Assembly: GCA_046160865.1 (NCBI GenBank)
Contig: JBJXHG010000039.1
Location: 58,653 to 122,652 of the forward strand
Direction of reading: 5' to 3'
Length of the DNA stretch: 64,000 nt
Origin: JBJXHG01 sp046160865
GTDB taxonomy: Bacteria; Planctomycetota; UBA1135; GCA-002686595
Within the stretch, counting starts at the first letter, position 1; each line of letters begins with the position of its first letter. This document shows, piece by piece, positions 44,035-56,100 of this stretch. The translations under genes were made by a program, and so were the position numbers. The notes under the pieces were generated by a model that was not told the DNA's origin, did not search any database, and saw only the letters and a program-made list of their open reading frames with translations.

Positions 44035-45053
44035 GACGCTCTCCGTCTCTTCTGCGCGACGTCGACGAAACGCGCCAGCGTCGCGCGTGCGCGGCCGCTG
44101 TCGATCGTTTCTCGCGCGCGCTCGACGCCGTCGGCGGGCGTGCGCGCGATCTCGGCGACGACGAGTGCCGCGGCCGCATTGAGGATCACGGCGTCGCGGT
44201 GCGCGCTCGCCGTTCCCGCCAGGACGCTCGTGAGGATGGCGAGGTTCGCGGCCGCGTCGCCGCCGCGCAGCGCGTCGTTCGGCGCCGCACTGAGCCCGAG
44301 CGCGCGGGCATCGAACGTGTGCTCGGGCGCACGGCCGACCGCCTGCGCGAGGTTCGTGCCCGCAAGCGTCAGCTCGTCGGCGCCGCCGGCGCCATGCACG
44401 ACGAGGGCGCGCTCGCAGCCGAGCTCGCCGAGCGCTTCGGCGATCTGCGGCACGCGCCGCGCTTCGGGCACGCCGAGCAACTGACGGCGCACGCGGCCGG
44501 GGTTCGCGATCGGACCGAGGAAGTTGAACAGCGTGCGCACACCGAGCGCTTTGCGCACGGGCGCGGCGTGACGCAGCGCGGGGTGGTAGCTCGGCGCGAA
44601 CAGGAACGTGATGCCCGCTTCGTCGAGCACGGCGCGCGCAGCGTGCGGCGAGAGATCGAGCGGCACGCCCGCGAGTGCCAGCAAGTCGGCGCTGCCGCAG
44701 CGCGACGAGAGTCCGACGTTGCCGTGCTTGATGACGCGCGCACCTGCGGCGGCGCACACGATCGCGGCCGCGGTCGAGAGGTTGAACAGGCCGAGGCCGT
44801 CCCCGCCGGTTCCGCACGTGTCGATCGCGTCCGGGAAGTCGTGCTCGAACGGGATCATGGCGTCGCGCAGCGCCTGCGCCGCGCCGGCGATCTCGCTCGC
44901 GCTCTCGCCGCGCGTCGCGAGCGCGCCGAGCAAGCCGGCGAGCGCGAGCGGATCGCTCGCCTCGGACAGCACGGATGCGAAGGTCGCGCGGGCTTCTGCG
45001 CGCGCGAGCGTTCCGCCGGAGACGACTCGCTTCAACGCCTCGCGCAATTCCAT
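44031..45053 (-). CDS. trpD: anthranilate phosphoribosyltransferase
   Basis: The 340-residue enzyme adds the phosphoribosyl group of PRPP to anthranilate. The N-terminal helical domain ends before DTCGTGGDGLGLFNLST (PRPP loop), followed by KHGNVGLSSRCGSADLL and FNFLGPIANPGRV. Full family length. It lies 25 bases after trpG, the only real gap inside the trp operon. Confidence 0.96.
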   Translation of the reverse strand: MELREALKRVVSGGTLARAEARATFASVLSEASDPLALAGLLGALATRGESASEIAGAAQALRDAMIPFEHDFPDAIDTCGTGGDGLGLFNLSTAAAIVCAAAGARVIKHGNVGLSSRCGSADLLALAGVPLDLSPHAARAVLDEAGITFLFAPSYHPALRHAAPVRKALGVRTLFNFLGPIANPGRVRRQLLGVPEARRVPQIAEALGELGCERALVVHGAGGADELTLAGTNLAQAVGRAPEHTFDARALGLSAAPNDALRGGDAAANLAILTSVLAGTASAHRDAVILNAAAALVVAEIARTPADGVERARETIDSGRARATLARFVDVAQKRRRAS

Positions 45054-45078
45054 GGGCGTTCGCTTCGCGTCCGGCGCG

Positions 45079-45669
45079 TCAACCGCGTGCAGGGATCGGC
45101 TCGCCCGACAGGCGCAGGAAGCTCGCGAGGATGCGTGCGCCTTGCGGCGTGAGGATCGATTCGGGATGGAACTGCACGCCGAAGCGCAGCAGCTCGGCGT
45201 GACGCACCGCCATCACGAGTCCGTCCGGCGTCCAGGCCGTCAGGCGCAGCTCCTTCGGCAAGCGGTCGCGGCGCGCGCGCAGCGAGTGATAGCGTCCCGC
45301 CGGGAACGGATTCGCGAGACCCGCGAACAGCTCGTCGCCATCGTGGTGCACGAGCGAGCTCTTGCCGTGCGTCGGCGCGGGATCGCGCTCGAGCTCGCCC
45401 TGGTAGTGCTCGACGAGTCCTTGGTGCCCGAGGCACACGCCGAGCAGCGGCGTCTTCGCCGGCAAGCGTGCCAGCAGCTCCGGTTGGATGCCCGCGTCCG
45501 CCGGTCGCCCGGGCCCGGGTGACAGCACGACCGCGCTCGGCTCGCGCGCGAGCACGTCGTCGACCGTGAGCGCGTCGTTGCGGTGCACCTCGACCTCGAC
45601 GCCGAGCGCCGCCATCGCCTGGTACAGGTTCCACGTGAACGAGTCGTAGTTGTCGAGCAGCAGGATCAC
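45079..45669 (-). CDS. trpG: anthranilate synthase glutamine amidotransferase subunit
   Basis: The 196-residue class-I amidotransferase supplies ammonia to TrpE. The nucleophile is in LLGVCLGHQGL and the catalytic His-Glu pair in FGVQFHPESILT; the first strand is ILLLDNYDSFTWNL. GTG 45669 overlaps the trpE stop. The last residues (GEPIPARG) are family-atypical but short. Confidence 0.96.
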   Translation of the reverse strand: MILLLDNYDSFTWNLYQAMAALGVEVEVHRNDALTVDDVLAREPSAVVLSPGPGRPADAGIQPELLARLPAKTPLLGVCLGHQGLVEHYQGELERDPAPTHGKSSLVHHDGDELFAGLANPFPAGRYHSLRARRDRLPKELRLTAWTPDGLVMAVRHAELLRFGVQFHPESILTPQGARILASFLRLSGEPIPARG

Positions 45670-47180
45670 GGCTGGACCTTCTTCTCGACGCGCGTCGTGC
45701 CGTGCGGCGCGCGCGCGCGGAACGCCGCCGTGTCGGCGAGCTTCGCCGCTTCGAAGAGCGCCGACGCCTTGTGCAGCGTCTCGTGGTACTCGCGCTCGGG
45801 ATCGGAGTCGAACACGACGCCGGCACCGGCTTGCACGGAGAGCGTCTCGCCGCGCGCGATGAACGTGCGGATCACGAGCGCCATGTCGAGGTTGCCCGCG
45901 CCGTCGACGTAGCCGAACGCGCCGGCGTACGGCCCGCGCGTGTCGGTCTCGATCTGCGCCAGCAGCTCCATGGCGCGCACCTTCGGCGCGCCGGAGACGG
46001 TGCCGGCCGGAAAGCTCGCGGCCAACGCGTCGAGCGCATCGCAGCCGTTCGCGAGCTCGCACTCGACGCGGCTGACGAGGTGCTGCACGCGCGCGAAGCG
46101 CTCGAGCAGGCCGTGCTCGCGCACGCGCACGGTGCCGATGCGCGCGACGCGGCCGAGATCGTTGCGCGCGAGATCGACCAGCATGTCGTGCTCGGCGCGC
46201 TCCTTCGGATCGCCCTTGAGATCGAGCGCGAGCCGCTCGTCCTCGGCCGGATCGCTCGAGCGCGGGCGCGTTCCGGCGATCGGACGGTTCTCGGCGCGGC
46301 CGGCGCGCACGGACACGAGGCGCTCGGGCGACGAGCCGATCAGCGTCACGCCGTCCGCTTCGAAGTAGAACATGTGCGGCGACGGGTTCGTGAGTCGCAG
46401 CACGCGGTACAGCGTGAACGGATCACCGCGGAAGCGCTGCTCGAAACGCTGCGAGAGCACGGCTTGGAACACCTCGCCGTGCGCGATCGAGTGCTTCAGT
46501 GCTTCGACGCCGCGGCGGAACGCGGCCGGTTCCGTGCACGCGCTGAAGTCGCCCGCGAGCGTGAAGTCGCGGCTGGGCGCAGGATCCTCGGAGAGCGCGT
46601 CGGCGGCGATCGCGGCGAGACGCTCTTGCGCGGCCGCGTGCGCTTTCTCGATCGCGACGCCGTCCGCTTCGCAGCGCGTGACGAACAGGATCTTCTGCGC
46701 GGCGTGGTCGAGCGCGACGACGTCCTCGTACAGGTCGAACGTCGCTTCGGGGACGTGCCACGGATCGTTCGCGGGCGGTTGGACGCGCGGTTCGAGCGAC
46801 AGGGCCCACTCGTACGCGAACCAACCGATCCATCCGCCGAGGAACGGCGGCAAGCCCGGCGGCGGCGGACCGGCGCGTCGTGTTCGCGCGCGCAGGACCT
46901 CGTGCGGCTTGCCACGCACGACTTCTTCGCCGTTCGCGGATCGCAAGCGGCATTCACCGCGCGACGCACGGAACGAGAGCCGCGGATCGACACCGAGGAA
47001 CGAGTAGCGCGCGAGCCGCGCCGGACCTTCGACCGATTCGAGCAGCACGACTTGCCGTCCGGCGGCGCGCAGCGCGAGGAACAAGCGCACGGGCGTCGAG
47101 AGATCGGCCGGCCACGCGGCCCACGCGAGCCGGTGACGCGCGGCGGCGGCGGGTGTGGAGATCTCGAGCGGCGGGTTCAA
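45666..47180 (-). CDS. trpE: anthranilate synthase component I
   Basis: The 504-residue enzyme converts chorismate and ammonia to anthranilate. The tryptophan feedback site LLES is present (QVVLLESVEG near residue 48). The catalytic half shows ENRPIAGTRPR, DPKERAEHDMLVDLARND, and the C-terminal VQAGAGVVFDSDPEREYHET. It begins at a TTG at 47180 with no ribosome site; this TTG overlaps the stop of a 35-codon upstream ORF, so translation may be coupled to it. A 4-base overlap joins it to trpG. Confidence 0.94.
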   Translation of the reverse strand: MNPPLEISTPAAAARHRLAWAAWPADLSTPVRLFLALRAAGRQVVLLESVEGPARLARYSFLGVDPRLSFRASRGECRLRSANGEEVVRGKPHEVLRARTRRAGPPPPGLPPFLGGWIGWFAYEWALSLEPRVQPPANDPWHVPEATFDLYEDVVALDHAAQKILFVTRCEADGVAIEKAHAAAQERLAAIAADALSEDPAPSRDFTLAGDFSACTEPAAFRRGVEALKHSIAHGEVFQAVLSQRFEQRFRGDPFTLYRVLRLTNPSPHMFYFEADGVTLIGSSPERLVSVRAGRAENRPIAGTRPRSSDPAEDERLALDLKGDPKERAEHDMLVDLARNDLGRVARIGTVRVREHGLLERFARVQHLVSRVECELANGCDALDALAASFPAGTVSGAPKVRAMELLAQIETDTRGPYAGAFGYVDGAGNLDMALVIRTFIARGETLSVQAGAGVVFDSDPEREYHETLHKASALFEAAKLADTAAFRARAPHGTTRVEKKVQP

Positions 47181-47284
47181 GCGATGGGAGCGCGCTCGTC
47201 CGGAAGAACAGAACGGGCCTCCGCGCGCGAAGGCCCGTTCTCATCCGTGTCGTACGCCGGCGGGGCTCGCTCGAATTCTGTCAT
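47177..47284 (-). CDS. possible 35-codon leader ORF before trpE
   Basis: ATG 47284 opens 35 codons (starting MTEFERAPPAYDTDENGPSR) and ends with a TGA that overlaps the TTG start of trpE, like the other junctions in this operon. It has no Trp codons, so it is not a classical trp leader peptide, and it has no clear ribosome site. It spans the hairpin at 47210-47241. It may be a coupling cistron or only a chance frame. Confidence 0.3.
   Translation of the reverse strand: MTEFERAPPAYDTDENGPSRAEARSVLPDERAPIA
47210..47241 (-). promoter_or_regulatory. attenuator-like hairpin in the trp leader
   Basis: On the minus strand AGAACGGGCCT and AGGCCCGTTCT form an 11-bp perfect stem with a 10-base loop, followed by GTTCTTCC, 30 bases before trpE. 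It could act as a transcription attenuator. No anti-terminator arm, T-box or tryptophan-rich leader was recognised, so the sensing mechanism is not clear. Confidence 0.5.
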
Positions 47285-47470
47285 GGGGTCCGGAACCGGG
47301 CAACTGCGCGCACGCGAGGCACAGCGTGTTGCGCGCGCGCCATACGAAGACGGCGAACTCCGAGCGGCTCGACGCACTTTCATCGCAGGCTGCTATGCAC
47401 GCAGGCCGGCGACGCCGTACGACCGCCTCGATACTCTCTGCGTCGGTCACGACGCACCCCAGGAGCCACA

Positions 47471-49660
<2,190 letters not shown>

Positions 49661-49700
49661 CGCGCATCGCTCGTCACGCCCTGCGCGTCGCGCGTCCTCG

Positions 49701-49739
49701 CGCGCAGCGCGTTGACCGGCGGGTGTCGTTGCAGCTGCC
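49701..49739. repeat. partial arm of the second palindromic family
   Basis: CGCGCAGCGCGTTGACCGGC followed by GGGTGTCGTTGCAGCTGCCG matches one arm of the elements at 34822 and 38934. No full second arm follows. The 49661-49888 gap holds only this and the terminator at its right end. Confidence 0.6.
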
Positions 49740-49852
49740 GCACGCTCAACTGGAGCTCGCAGCATGCCGTTGGCTCGCAAGCGCCTCGGCCGGGATGCGG
49801 CAACCGTCACGGAGACGGTATCCGAGCGGCGTACGGGCCCACCGTGTTCATT

Positions 49853-49898
49853 CCTGACCTGACGCAACGCTCGCGAGCGAGCGTTGCGTCAGGTCAGG
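49853..49898 (-). terminator. long terminator hairpin over the lysC stop
   Basis: CCTGACCTGACGCAACGCTC and its exact complement, extended to 22 bp per arm with a two-base centre, make one of the strongest hairpins in the window. It contains the lysC stop (49889-49891) and also faces katG, so it may stop transcription both ways. Confidence 0.75.
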
Positions 49899-51214
49899 AG
49901 GGCCGAGTGGAGCGCCTCGACCGTCGCACGCATCTTCGACCGCGCGAGCACGATCGACAGGTTGTTGCGCGTCGCGCCGTACGAGAGCATCTCGGGCTGC
50001 ACGTTGCGCTCGGCGAGCACCCCGAGCGCGCGCGCGAGCAGGTCGCAGCGTGCCCTGAGCTCGGCGCCGACGAGGCTGACGAGCGCGAGGTCGCGCACGA
50101 CGTTCACCTGCGCGAACAGGGACAGCTCGCGCACCGCGTCGTCGAGGCCGGGCGCCGACTCGTCCGTCGACAGCGCGACGCTGACTTCGCTCGTCGCGAT
50201 CACGTCGACGACGATGCGGTGGCGCGCGAAGACGTCGGCGATGCGCTCGAGGAAGCCGAATTGGAGCATCATCGCGCTCGCAACGATGTTGACGACCGCG
50301 ATGCCGTCCTTCGTCGCGATGGACTTCAAGCCTTGCGGCGTGCACTCGGCCTTCGTCGTGACGCACGTGCCCTCGAAGTCGGGCCGGTAGCTGTTGAGCA
50401 CGCGGATCGGGATGCCGCGCTCGACGGCCGGCACGATCGTCGCCGGGTGCAGCACCTTCGCGCCGAAGAACGCGAGCTCGGCCGCTTCGGCGTACGACAA
50501 GCTGCCGAGGTGGCGCGCACTCGGAACGATGCGCGGATCGGCGCTCATCACGCCGTCGACGTCGGTCCAGATCTGGATCTCCTCGGCGCCGAGTGCCGCG
50601 CCGAAGATCGCAGCCGAGTAGTCGCTGCCGCCGCGGCCGAGCGTCGTGACGACGCCGTGCGCGTCGCGCGCGACGTAACCGGTGATCACGCTCACGCCCT
50701 TGCGATCGCGCAGCGCCGCGCGGATCGAGTCCGGCGTCGTCGCGAGCGGACGTGCGCTGCCGAAGCGACTGTCGGTGACGAGCCCCGCGTCCCAGGCATC
50801 GAGCGCCGAAGCCGGGATTCCGGCCTGCGTCAAGTGCGCCGCGACGATGCGCGCACTGATGCGCTCGCCGAAGCTCGCGACGTAGTCGAGCGAGCGCGGC
50901 GTGCACTCGCCCAGCAGCTCGATGCCGCGCAGGAGACCTTCGAGGTCGCCGAGCAACGCGCGCGCGGGGTCGAAGTCAACCTCGAGTTCCGAGCAGAGAC
51001 CGGCGTGCAGCTCGACGAGGCCCGCGTGCTCGCGCCGCCAATCACCGCGCGTGCGCGCGAGCTCCGCGCAGCGGAAGAGTCGATTCGTGACGCCCGCGAC
51101 CGCCGACACGACGACGAGCGGCTCGCGGTGCAGGTTCGTCGCGACGATGTCGCCCAAGCGTCGGATCGGCCCGGCGCCGCCGACGGAAGTGCCGCCGAAT
51201 TTCTGGACGATCAT
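49889..51214 (-). CDS. lysC: aspartate kinase (monofunctional, LysC type)
   Basis: The 441-residue enzyme phosphorylates aspartate, the first step to lysine, threonine, methionine and diaminopimelate. The kinase domain starts VQKFGGTSVGG, with VVVSAVAGVTNRLF, SFGERISARIVA, TLGRGGSDYSAAIFGAALGA and EIQIWTDVDGVMSADPR. Two ACT domains follow (GIAVVNIVASAMMLQFGFLE and LALVSLVGAELRARCDLLA), typical of feedback-inhibited LysC of this length. The ATG at 51214 was chosen; a longer frame lacks homology. A candidate -10 box lies 30 bases upstream. Confidence 0.95.
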   Translation of the reverse strand: MIVQKFGGTSVGGAGPIRRLGDIVATNLHREPLVVVSAVAGVTNRLFRCAELARTRGDWRREHAGLVELHAGLCSELEVDFDPARALLGDLEGLLRGIELLGECTPRSLDYVASFGERISARIVAAHLTQAGIPASALDAWDAGLVTDSRFGSARPLATTPDSIRAALRDRKGVSVITGYVARDAHGVVTTLGRGGSDYSAAIFGAALGAEEIQIWTDVDGVMSADPRIVPSARHLGSLSYAEAAELAFFGAKVLHPATIVPAVERGIPIRVLNSYRPDFEGTCVTTKAECTPQGLKSIATKDGIAVVNIVASAMMLQFGFLERIADVFARHRIVVDVIATSEVSVALSTDESAPGLDDAVRELSLFAQVNVVRDLALVSLVGAELRARCDLLARALGVLAERNVQPEMLSYGATRNNLSIVLARSKMRATVEALHSALLT

Positions 51215-51243
51215 GGGCGTGGTTCTCGCGCGAAAGGCGCGGC

Positions 51244-51249
51244 AGTATA
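51244..51249 (-). promoter_or_regulatory. candidate -10 box of lysC (TATACT)
   Basis: On the minus strand TATACT preceded by GC lies 29 bases before the lysC ATG. Five of six bases match TATAAT. No -35 match is seen. Confidence 0.4.
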
Positions 51250-51291
51250 GCGGCTTCGTCGCGCGCTTCCGACGCGCGTGAACCGAGGCCC

Positions 51292-52089
51292 GTGACCGAA
51301 CCGCCGACCGTCGATCCACAGCTCGCGCGCGAGGTCACGCCCGCCGAGCCGCGCGCGCAGTGGGGGAAGACGCCGCGGGACGAGCAGGAGATCAAGTTCC
51401 TGCAAGGACCGGATCGCCGCGGCTCCGAGCTCCTGCGCGCGCTGCGCATCTTCGGCGAGTTCATCCACGGCTTCCGCTCGCTGCACTTCCTCGGTCCGTG
51501 CGTCACCGTCTTCGGCTCCGCGCGCTTCCCCGATCACCATCCGTACTACGAGCTCGGCCGCGAGATGGGCCGTCGGATCGCGCGCGCCGGCTTCACCGTG
51601 ATGACCGGCGGCGGTCCCGGGATCATGGAGGCTGCGAACCGCGGCGCGCAGGACGTGGGCGGGCGCTCGGTCGGCTGCAACATCGCGTTGCCGCAAGAGC
51701 AACGGCCGAATCCGTACCTCGATCGCTGGGTCACGTTCCGCTACTTCTTCGTGCGCAAGACGATGCTCGTGAAGTACTCGTACGCGTTCGTCGTGCTGCC
51801 GGGTGGCTTCGGCACGCTGGACGAGGTGTTCGAGACGGCGACGCTGATCCAGACCGGCAAGATCAAGAACTTCCCGCTCATCGTGATGGGCGTCGAGTAC
51901 TGGAAGCCGCTGCGCGAGATGCTCGCGCGCATGATCGCGGAGCGCACGGTCGACGAGGAGGACGTCGCGCGCGTGCACTTCACCGACTCGCCCGACGAAG
52001 CGATGGAGATCGTGAACCGCATGGCGACCTTGCAGTTCGATCTCAAGCCGCGCGAAGAGCGCAAGCGCAGGTGGTGGCTCGGGGAGTGA
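51292..52089 (+). CDS. LOG-family (TIGR00730) nucleotide 5'-monophosphate phosphoribohydrolase
   Basis: The 265-residue protein carries the LOG-family signatures VMTGGGPGIMEAANRGA and VVLPGGFGTLDEVFE, with VFGSARFPDHHPYY before them. Family members hydrolyse nucleoside 5'-monophosphates (cytokinin riboside monophosphate in plants); older annotations as lysine decarboxylase are wrong. It has a longer N-terminus (about 60 residues) than LonelyGuy proteins and a C-terminal charged tail. GTG start, divergent from lysC. Confidence 0.9.
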   Translation: MTEPPTVDPQLAREVTPAEPRAQWGKTPRDEQEIKFLQGPDRRGSELLRALRIFGEFIHGFRSLHFLGPCVTVFGSARFPDHHPYYELGREMGRRIARAGFTVMTGGGPGIMEAANRGAQDVGGRSVGCNIALPQEQRPNPYLDRWVTFRYFFVRKTMLVKYSYAFVVLPGGFGTLDEVFETATLIQTGKIKNFPLIVMGVEYWKPLREMLARMIAERTVDEEDVARVHFTDSPDEAMEIVNRMATLQFDLKPREERKRRWWLGE

Positions 52090-52112
52090 CGGCTGCGGCG
52101 TCGCGTCACCCC
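52082..52112. terminator. terminator hairpin between convergent genes
   Basis: GGG-A-GTGACG pairs with CGTCAC-CCC across a 12-base loop, with one bulge. It covers the stop of the LOG gene (52087-52089) and abuts the stop of the DUF4340 gene. Confidence 0.5.
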
Positions 52113-53132
52113 TCAACGCCCCAGATACGACTCCCACGGATTCGGGCGATCCGCGTCGGCGAGCATCAAGAGATCGGGAGCGGCGAGCGCATAGACGTCG
52201 CTCGACACGACCATCAGCACGTTCGTGTTCTTGTTCCACAAGTACGCGCGGTTCGGACGCGTCGACGGCGCGCCCTCGATCACGATCGGCGGTCCGACGT
52301 TCGGCGTCATCGTGATGCGCACGGCGGGCGGCACGAGCCCGAGGTCCGCCGCGCGCGACGGCGGCTCGGTCTCGAGGAAGCTCTCGCGCAGCAAGAGGCC
52401 GATGTAGCCGCCGATGCGATACGCGGGGACTTCGCGGCGCGCGCCCCCGAGTGAACCTGGAACAGCGGCGATCCAGGGCGTGTCCTCGACGGCGTTCGAT
52501 TGGCTCTCGAGACGGAACGAGCCGCCGGCCGCGAACTCGAACTCGAACGAGCGGAAGCCGTGGAAGCCGTCCTCCGTGCTGCCGGCGATGAGCGTGCGAT
52601 CGAGCAAGTACGCGAGCGGCGAGCCATCACCGGCCCACAGCTCGCGCGGATCGCGATCGAGCTCGAGGATGCGCGCGTCACCGGCGCGGCGCGCGAAGCG
52701 CGGCGTGCCGAGCTCGAACGAGAAGAGCACGTCGCGTCCTGCATCCGACATCACTTTGGGGCCGTGCAACACGACGTGCAGCGGGTCCGCGAATCCGTAG
52801 GCGTCCGCGCGCGCAGGGTCCGTCGTGCGCACGACGCCGCGCGCTTGCAGGAGGCTTCCGAGCAGCGCTTCCATGTGCGCGCGCTCCACGATCGCGCCGT
52901 TCGCCTCGACGCTGCGCCACAGTCCTTTCGAGCGCACGAAAAAAAACGTGTCGCCGCCGGCCTTCGCCAGCGTGAGCGCGGCGACCGTCTTGCCGGTGCT
53001 CTCCGACGGATCGACGAAGCGCTCGACCACTGGATCCGCGCGCGCGGTGTGCTTCGAGCGCAGCGCGAGCAACGCATCCGCCGCCACGAGCACTGCGCAC
53101 AGCGTCGCGGCGAGCCCTAGCGCGCGCATCAT
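52113..53132 (-). CDS. DUF4340-like exported protein, partner of Gld-type ABC system
   Basis: The 339-residue protein has an N-terminal membrane segment (LAATLCAVLVAADALLAL) and then a DUF4340-like soluble domain in repeated beta units (VAALTLAKAGGDTFFFVRSK, GLWRSVEANGAIVE, YGFADPLHVVLHGP). Its ATG at 53132 overlaps the stop of the GldG-like gene (ATGA). DUF4340 genes next to GldG-type ABC genes are common, which supports a joint role at the cell envelope. Confidence 0.8.
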   Translation of the reverse strand: MMRALGLAATLCAVLVAADALLALRSKHTARADPVVERFVDPSESTGKTVAALTLAKAGGDTFFFVRSKGLWRSVEANGAIVERAHMEALLGSLLQARGVVRTTDPARADAYGFADPLHVVLHGPKVMSDAGRDVLFSFELGTPRFARRAGDARILELDRDPRELWAGDGSPLAYLLDRTLIAGSTEDGFHGFRSFEFEFAAGGSFRLESQSNAVEDTPWIAAVPGSLGGARREVPAYRIGGYIGLLLRESFLETEPPSRAADLGLVPPAVRITMTPNVGPPIVIEGAPSTRPNRAYLWNKNTNVLMVVSSDVYALAAPDLLMLADADRPNPWESYLGR

Positions 53133-56100
53133 GCCGCCGCTCCCGTGCGCACGCGCAGCAGTACGCCGCGTGCGAGCGCGCAGGCGAGGAAGAGCGCGGG
53201 TGCGGCGAGCACGACGAAGAGGCGCCAGCGCAAGCGTTCGCGCGGTGCGACGAAATCGAGCCCCGGCTCGCGCGGTCCGCGCGCGATCGTCGACGCGAGC
53301 TCGGGTCCGCACGCGAGCGCGGTCACCGTGCGCAGCAAGAACGCGCGGTGGTCGTACGCGCGCTCGCCCAAGCGCCCGTTCTGGAACATCTCCGCGCCGC
53401 CGACGAGGACGAGCTCGCCGCTTCCACCGGCGTCGCCGGTGTCATTCGGCCCGCTCGCGCGCGCGGGCGTCGGGACCGGCCGCACGAACTCCGCCAGGCG
53501 CTCATCGATCTCGGGGCCCGGAAATCGGCCGCGGAAGTGCACGGCGAGCGGCAATCGTCCGACGAAGCCCGTGCTCACGCCATCCGGCGGAACGAGGACT
53601 TCCGCCGGCAGATCGCCGCCGCGCCAATCGAAGGTCCACGTGCGCGGCGACGAGAAGACGAACGGCGTCGCAGTGATGCCGTGCGACGCGAGCGCGAGCG
53701 GATTCCACGACACCGGCGCGCCGCAGTGGAACGACAAGTCGGTGAGGCCCGCGACGAACGGCGAGCCCGGTGCGTAGCTCGCCGCGGACGCGCGGATGAG
53801 CAGCGGGTTCGCGGCCGGCGCGGACGCGACGCGCGCGGTTCGGCCTTGCTCCTCGACCTCGCTCTTCAGTTCCGCAGCGGCGCACAATTCGTCGAGCACG
53901 AGCACGCGCGCGCTCTCGATGCCGAGCTTCGGGAAGTAGAACTGATCGTGGTCGCCGAACAGCGGCTGCGGCCAGAGCGTGACGCCGAGATCCTTCGCGC
54001 GCGCTTGCCGCGTTCGCACGTCGAAGTGCTGCGCGGCGATCATCACGCGCCCGCCGCGAGCGAGAAACGCGGCCGCCGTGGCGATCATCGGGCGCGCTTC
54101 GCGGCGCGGCTGCAGCCACACGAGCGCATCGCAGTCCTCGGGGATGTGCGGATCGCGCGGATCGACGGAGCGCACCTCGAAGTCGTGCGCCGCGAGCAAG
54201 TCGCGCGCTTCGCCGTACGCATTGCCTTCGCTCGGCGCGAAGAGGCCCTTCTTCTGGTACTGGGTCAGCGCCTCGGCGGGGGAGAGGCGCGGCACGTCGC
54301 ACGCGAGCGCGATGCGCGGCCGTCGGCCGGCGAGCAAGCGTTGCAGCGCGAACGCGACGCGGAACTCGAGCTCGTCGAAGCTCGCGGCGGTCGGGAACGA
54401 GAGCACCTCGCGCCGCTCGCCGTACGTGATCACGATCGCGCTCTCGATCTCGCGCACGACCGTCTCCTCGTCCTCGTGCGAGGTGACGCGCACCTTCGGC
54501 ACGGCTGCGCCGCGCGTGAGCACGAAGTCGTCGCCGCCCGCGCGGAGGACACGGCGGACGAGGTCCTCGGCGCGCACGACGAGCGGCCGCATCTGCGGCG
54601 GCAGATCGGCGCGCTCGCTGAACGCGAGCGCGATCTCCATCGACTGCGAGCCGCGCTGCACCTCTGCGATGAGCGCCTGCGTCGCGGGCGCGAGCTCGTT
54701 CGCGTTGCTGCGCGTCCAGTCGAACCCGACGTGCGCCGGCGCGATCCGCGCGTTCAACGCGGCGACGAGCAGCGCGCCGGCCGTGATCGCGACGAAGAGG
54801 AGCACGCGCGTTCGATCGCCGGCGATGCGCACGCGCCGGCGGCCTTGCAGCCAGAATCCGATCGTCGCGACGAGCGGGAGTGCGAGCAGCACGAACGCGC
54901 GCCAGCTCGTGCGCTCGGCGGACGTGAGCTCGGCGAGCTGCGCCGGGCTCTCTTGCGCGACGCGGCTCGCCGCGCGACGCTCGGCCGACGCGAGCTCGCC
55001 GACGAGGATCGCGAGCAGGACTTCGTGGGCGGCGCCTTCCTGCACGAGGAACTCGTCGCGCAGGAACGACGACGAAGCGGCGAAGACCGCGCTGCCGCGC
55101 CAAGGATCACCCGGCCGCAAGATCGCGAGCAGCGGGCGCCGCCCGAGGAACACCGTGCCTTCGTCCGGTTGCAGCGCGCCGAGCGAGATCGGTTCGGCCG
55201 GCAGTGCGCGCGTCCACGAACGTTCCGACGACGTCGCGAGCACGGTGCACGCGAGATCGAGCTCCGCGAGGCGCGCGGCGACGGGCTCGAACGCCGTCGG
55301 CGCTTCGAACCACAAGCTGCCGTTCGGCTGCGACGCGAGGGAGCGAAAATCCTGGTCGAGCCCGCTCGAGCGCACGCGCTGCGTCGCGATCGGCTCGCCG
55401 CTCTCGGGCGTCGTCTCGTTGCGCCGCGCGTCGAGGAACAGCCCGTCGATCGGACGCAGGCCGAAGTGCGGCAGCAAGACATCCGCCGGATACGACGAGG
55501 GCGCGAAGCGGATCGCGCTCGCGCCGCCCGCCGCGGTCGCTTCCGCGCGCACGCCACTGCCGGCGACGATCACGCTCTTGCCTTCGGCGAGAAAGCGCTC
55601 GAGCGCGGCGAGATGCGCCGGCGACGCGGCGCCGGGATCGATCCACACGAGCAGGTCGGAGCCGGCTTCGATGCGCGCGCTCGTCTCGAAGTCCGACTCG
55701 CGTACGTCCGTGCCGCGTCGCAGCGCTTTGCGCACGGTGCGGAACTCGCTCGGCGCCGCGATCAATACGCTCGGCCGCCGCGGTGTCTCGAGCTCGTCGA
55801 GCTGTGCCGCGATCGAAGCTTGCAGATGCGGGAGATGCTCGGGCGTCACCGCGCGGATCGACGTCGCGCCGTGCGCGCCGTACGCGATGCGCAAGGTGGA
55901 CCAGACGTTGCGCTCGGCGTAACCGTCGCTCGCGACCGTGCGCGCGCGTATGGGCGCGATGCCGAGCGCGGAAGCGAAGCGCGCGATCTCGGGATCCGCA
56001 TCGGGATCGAGGCGCTGCACGCGCACTTTGTCCGGCGCTGCGGCTTCCAGCGCGCGCAAGAGTCCCATCACCGTGCTCTCGACGTGGCGGAAGCTCGACG

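Noticed and set aside
47177..47284. Classical trp leader peptide
   Set aside because: The short ORF has no Trp codons, so ribosome stalling at Trp is not possible; kept only as a low-confidence coupling ORF.
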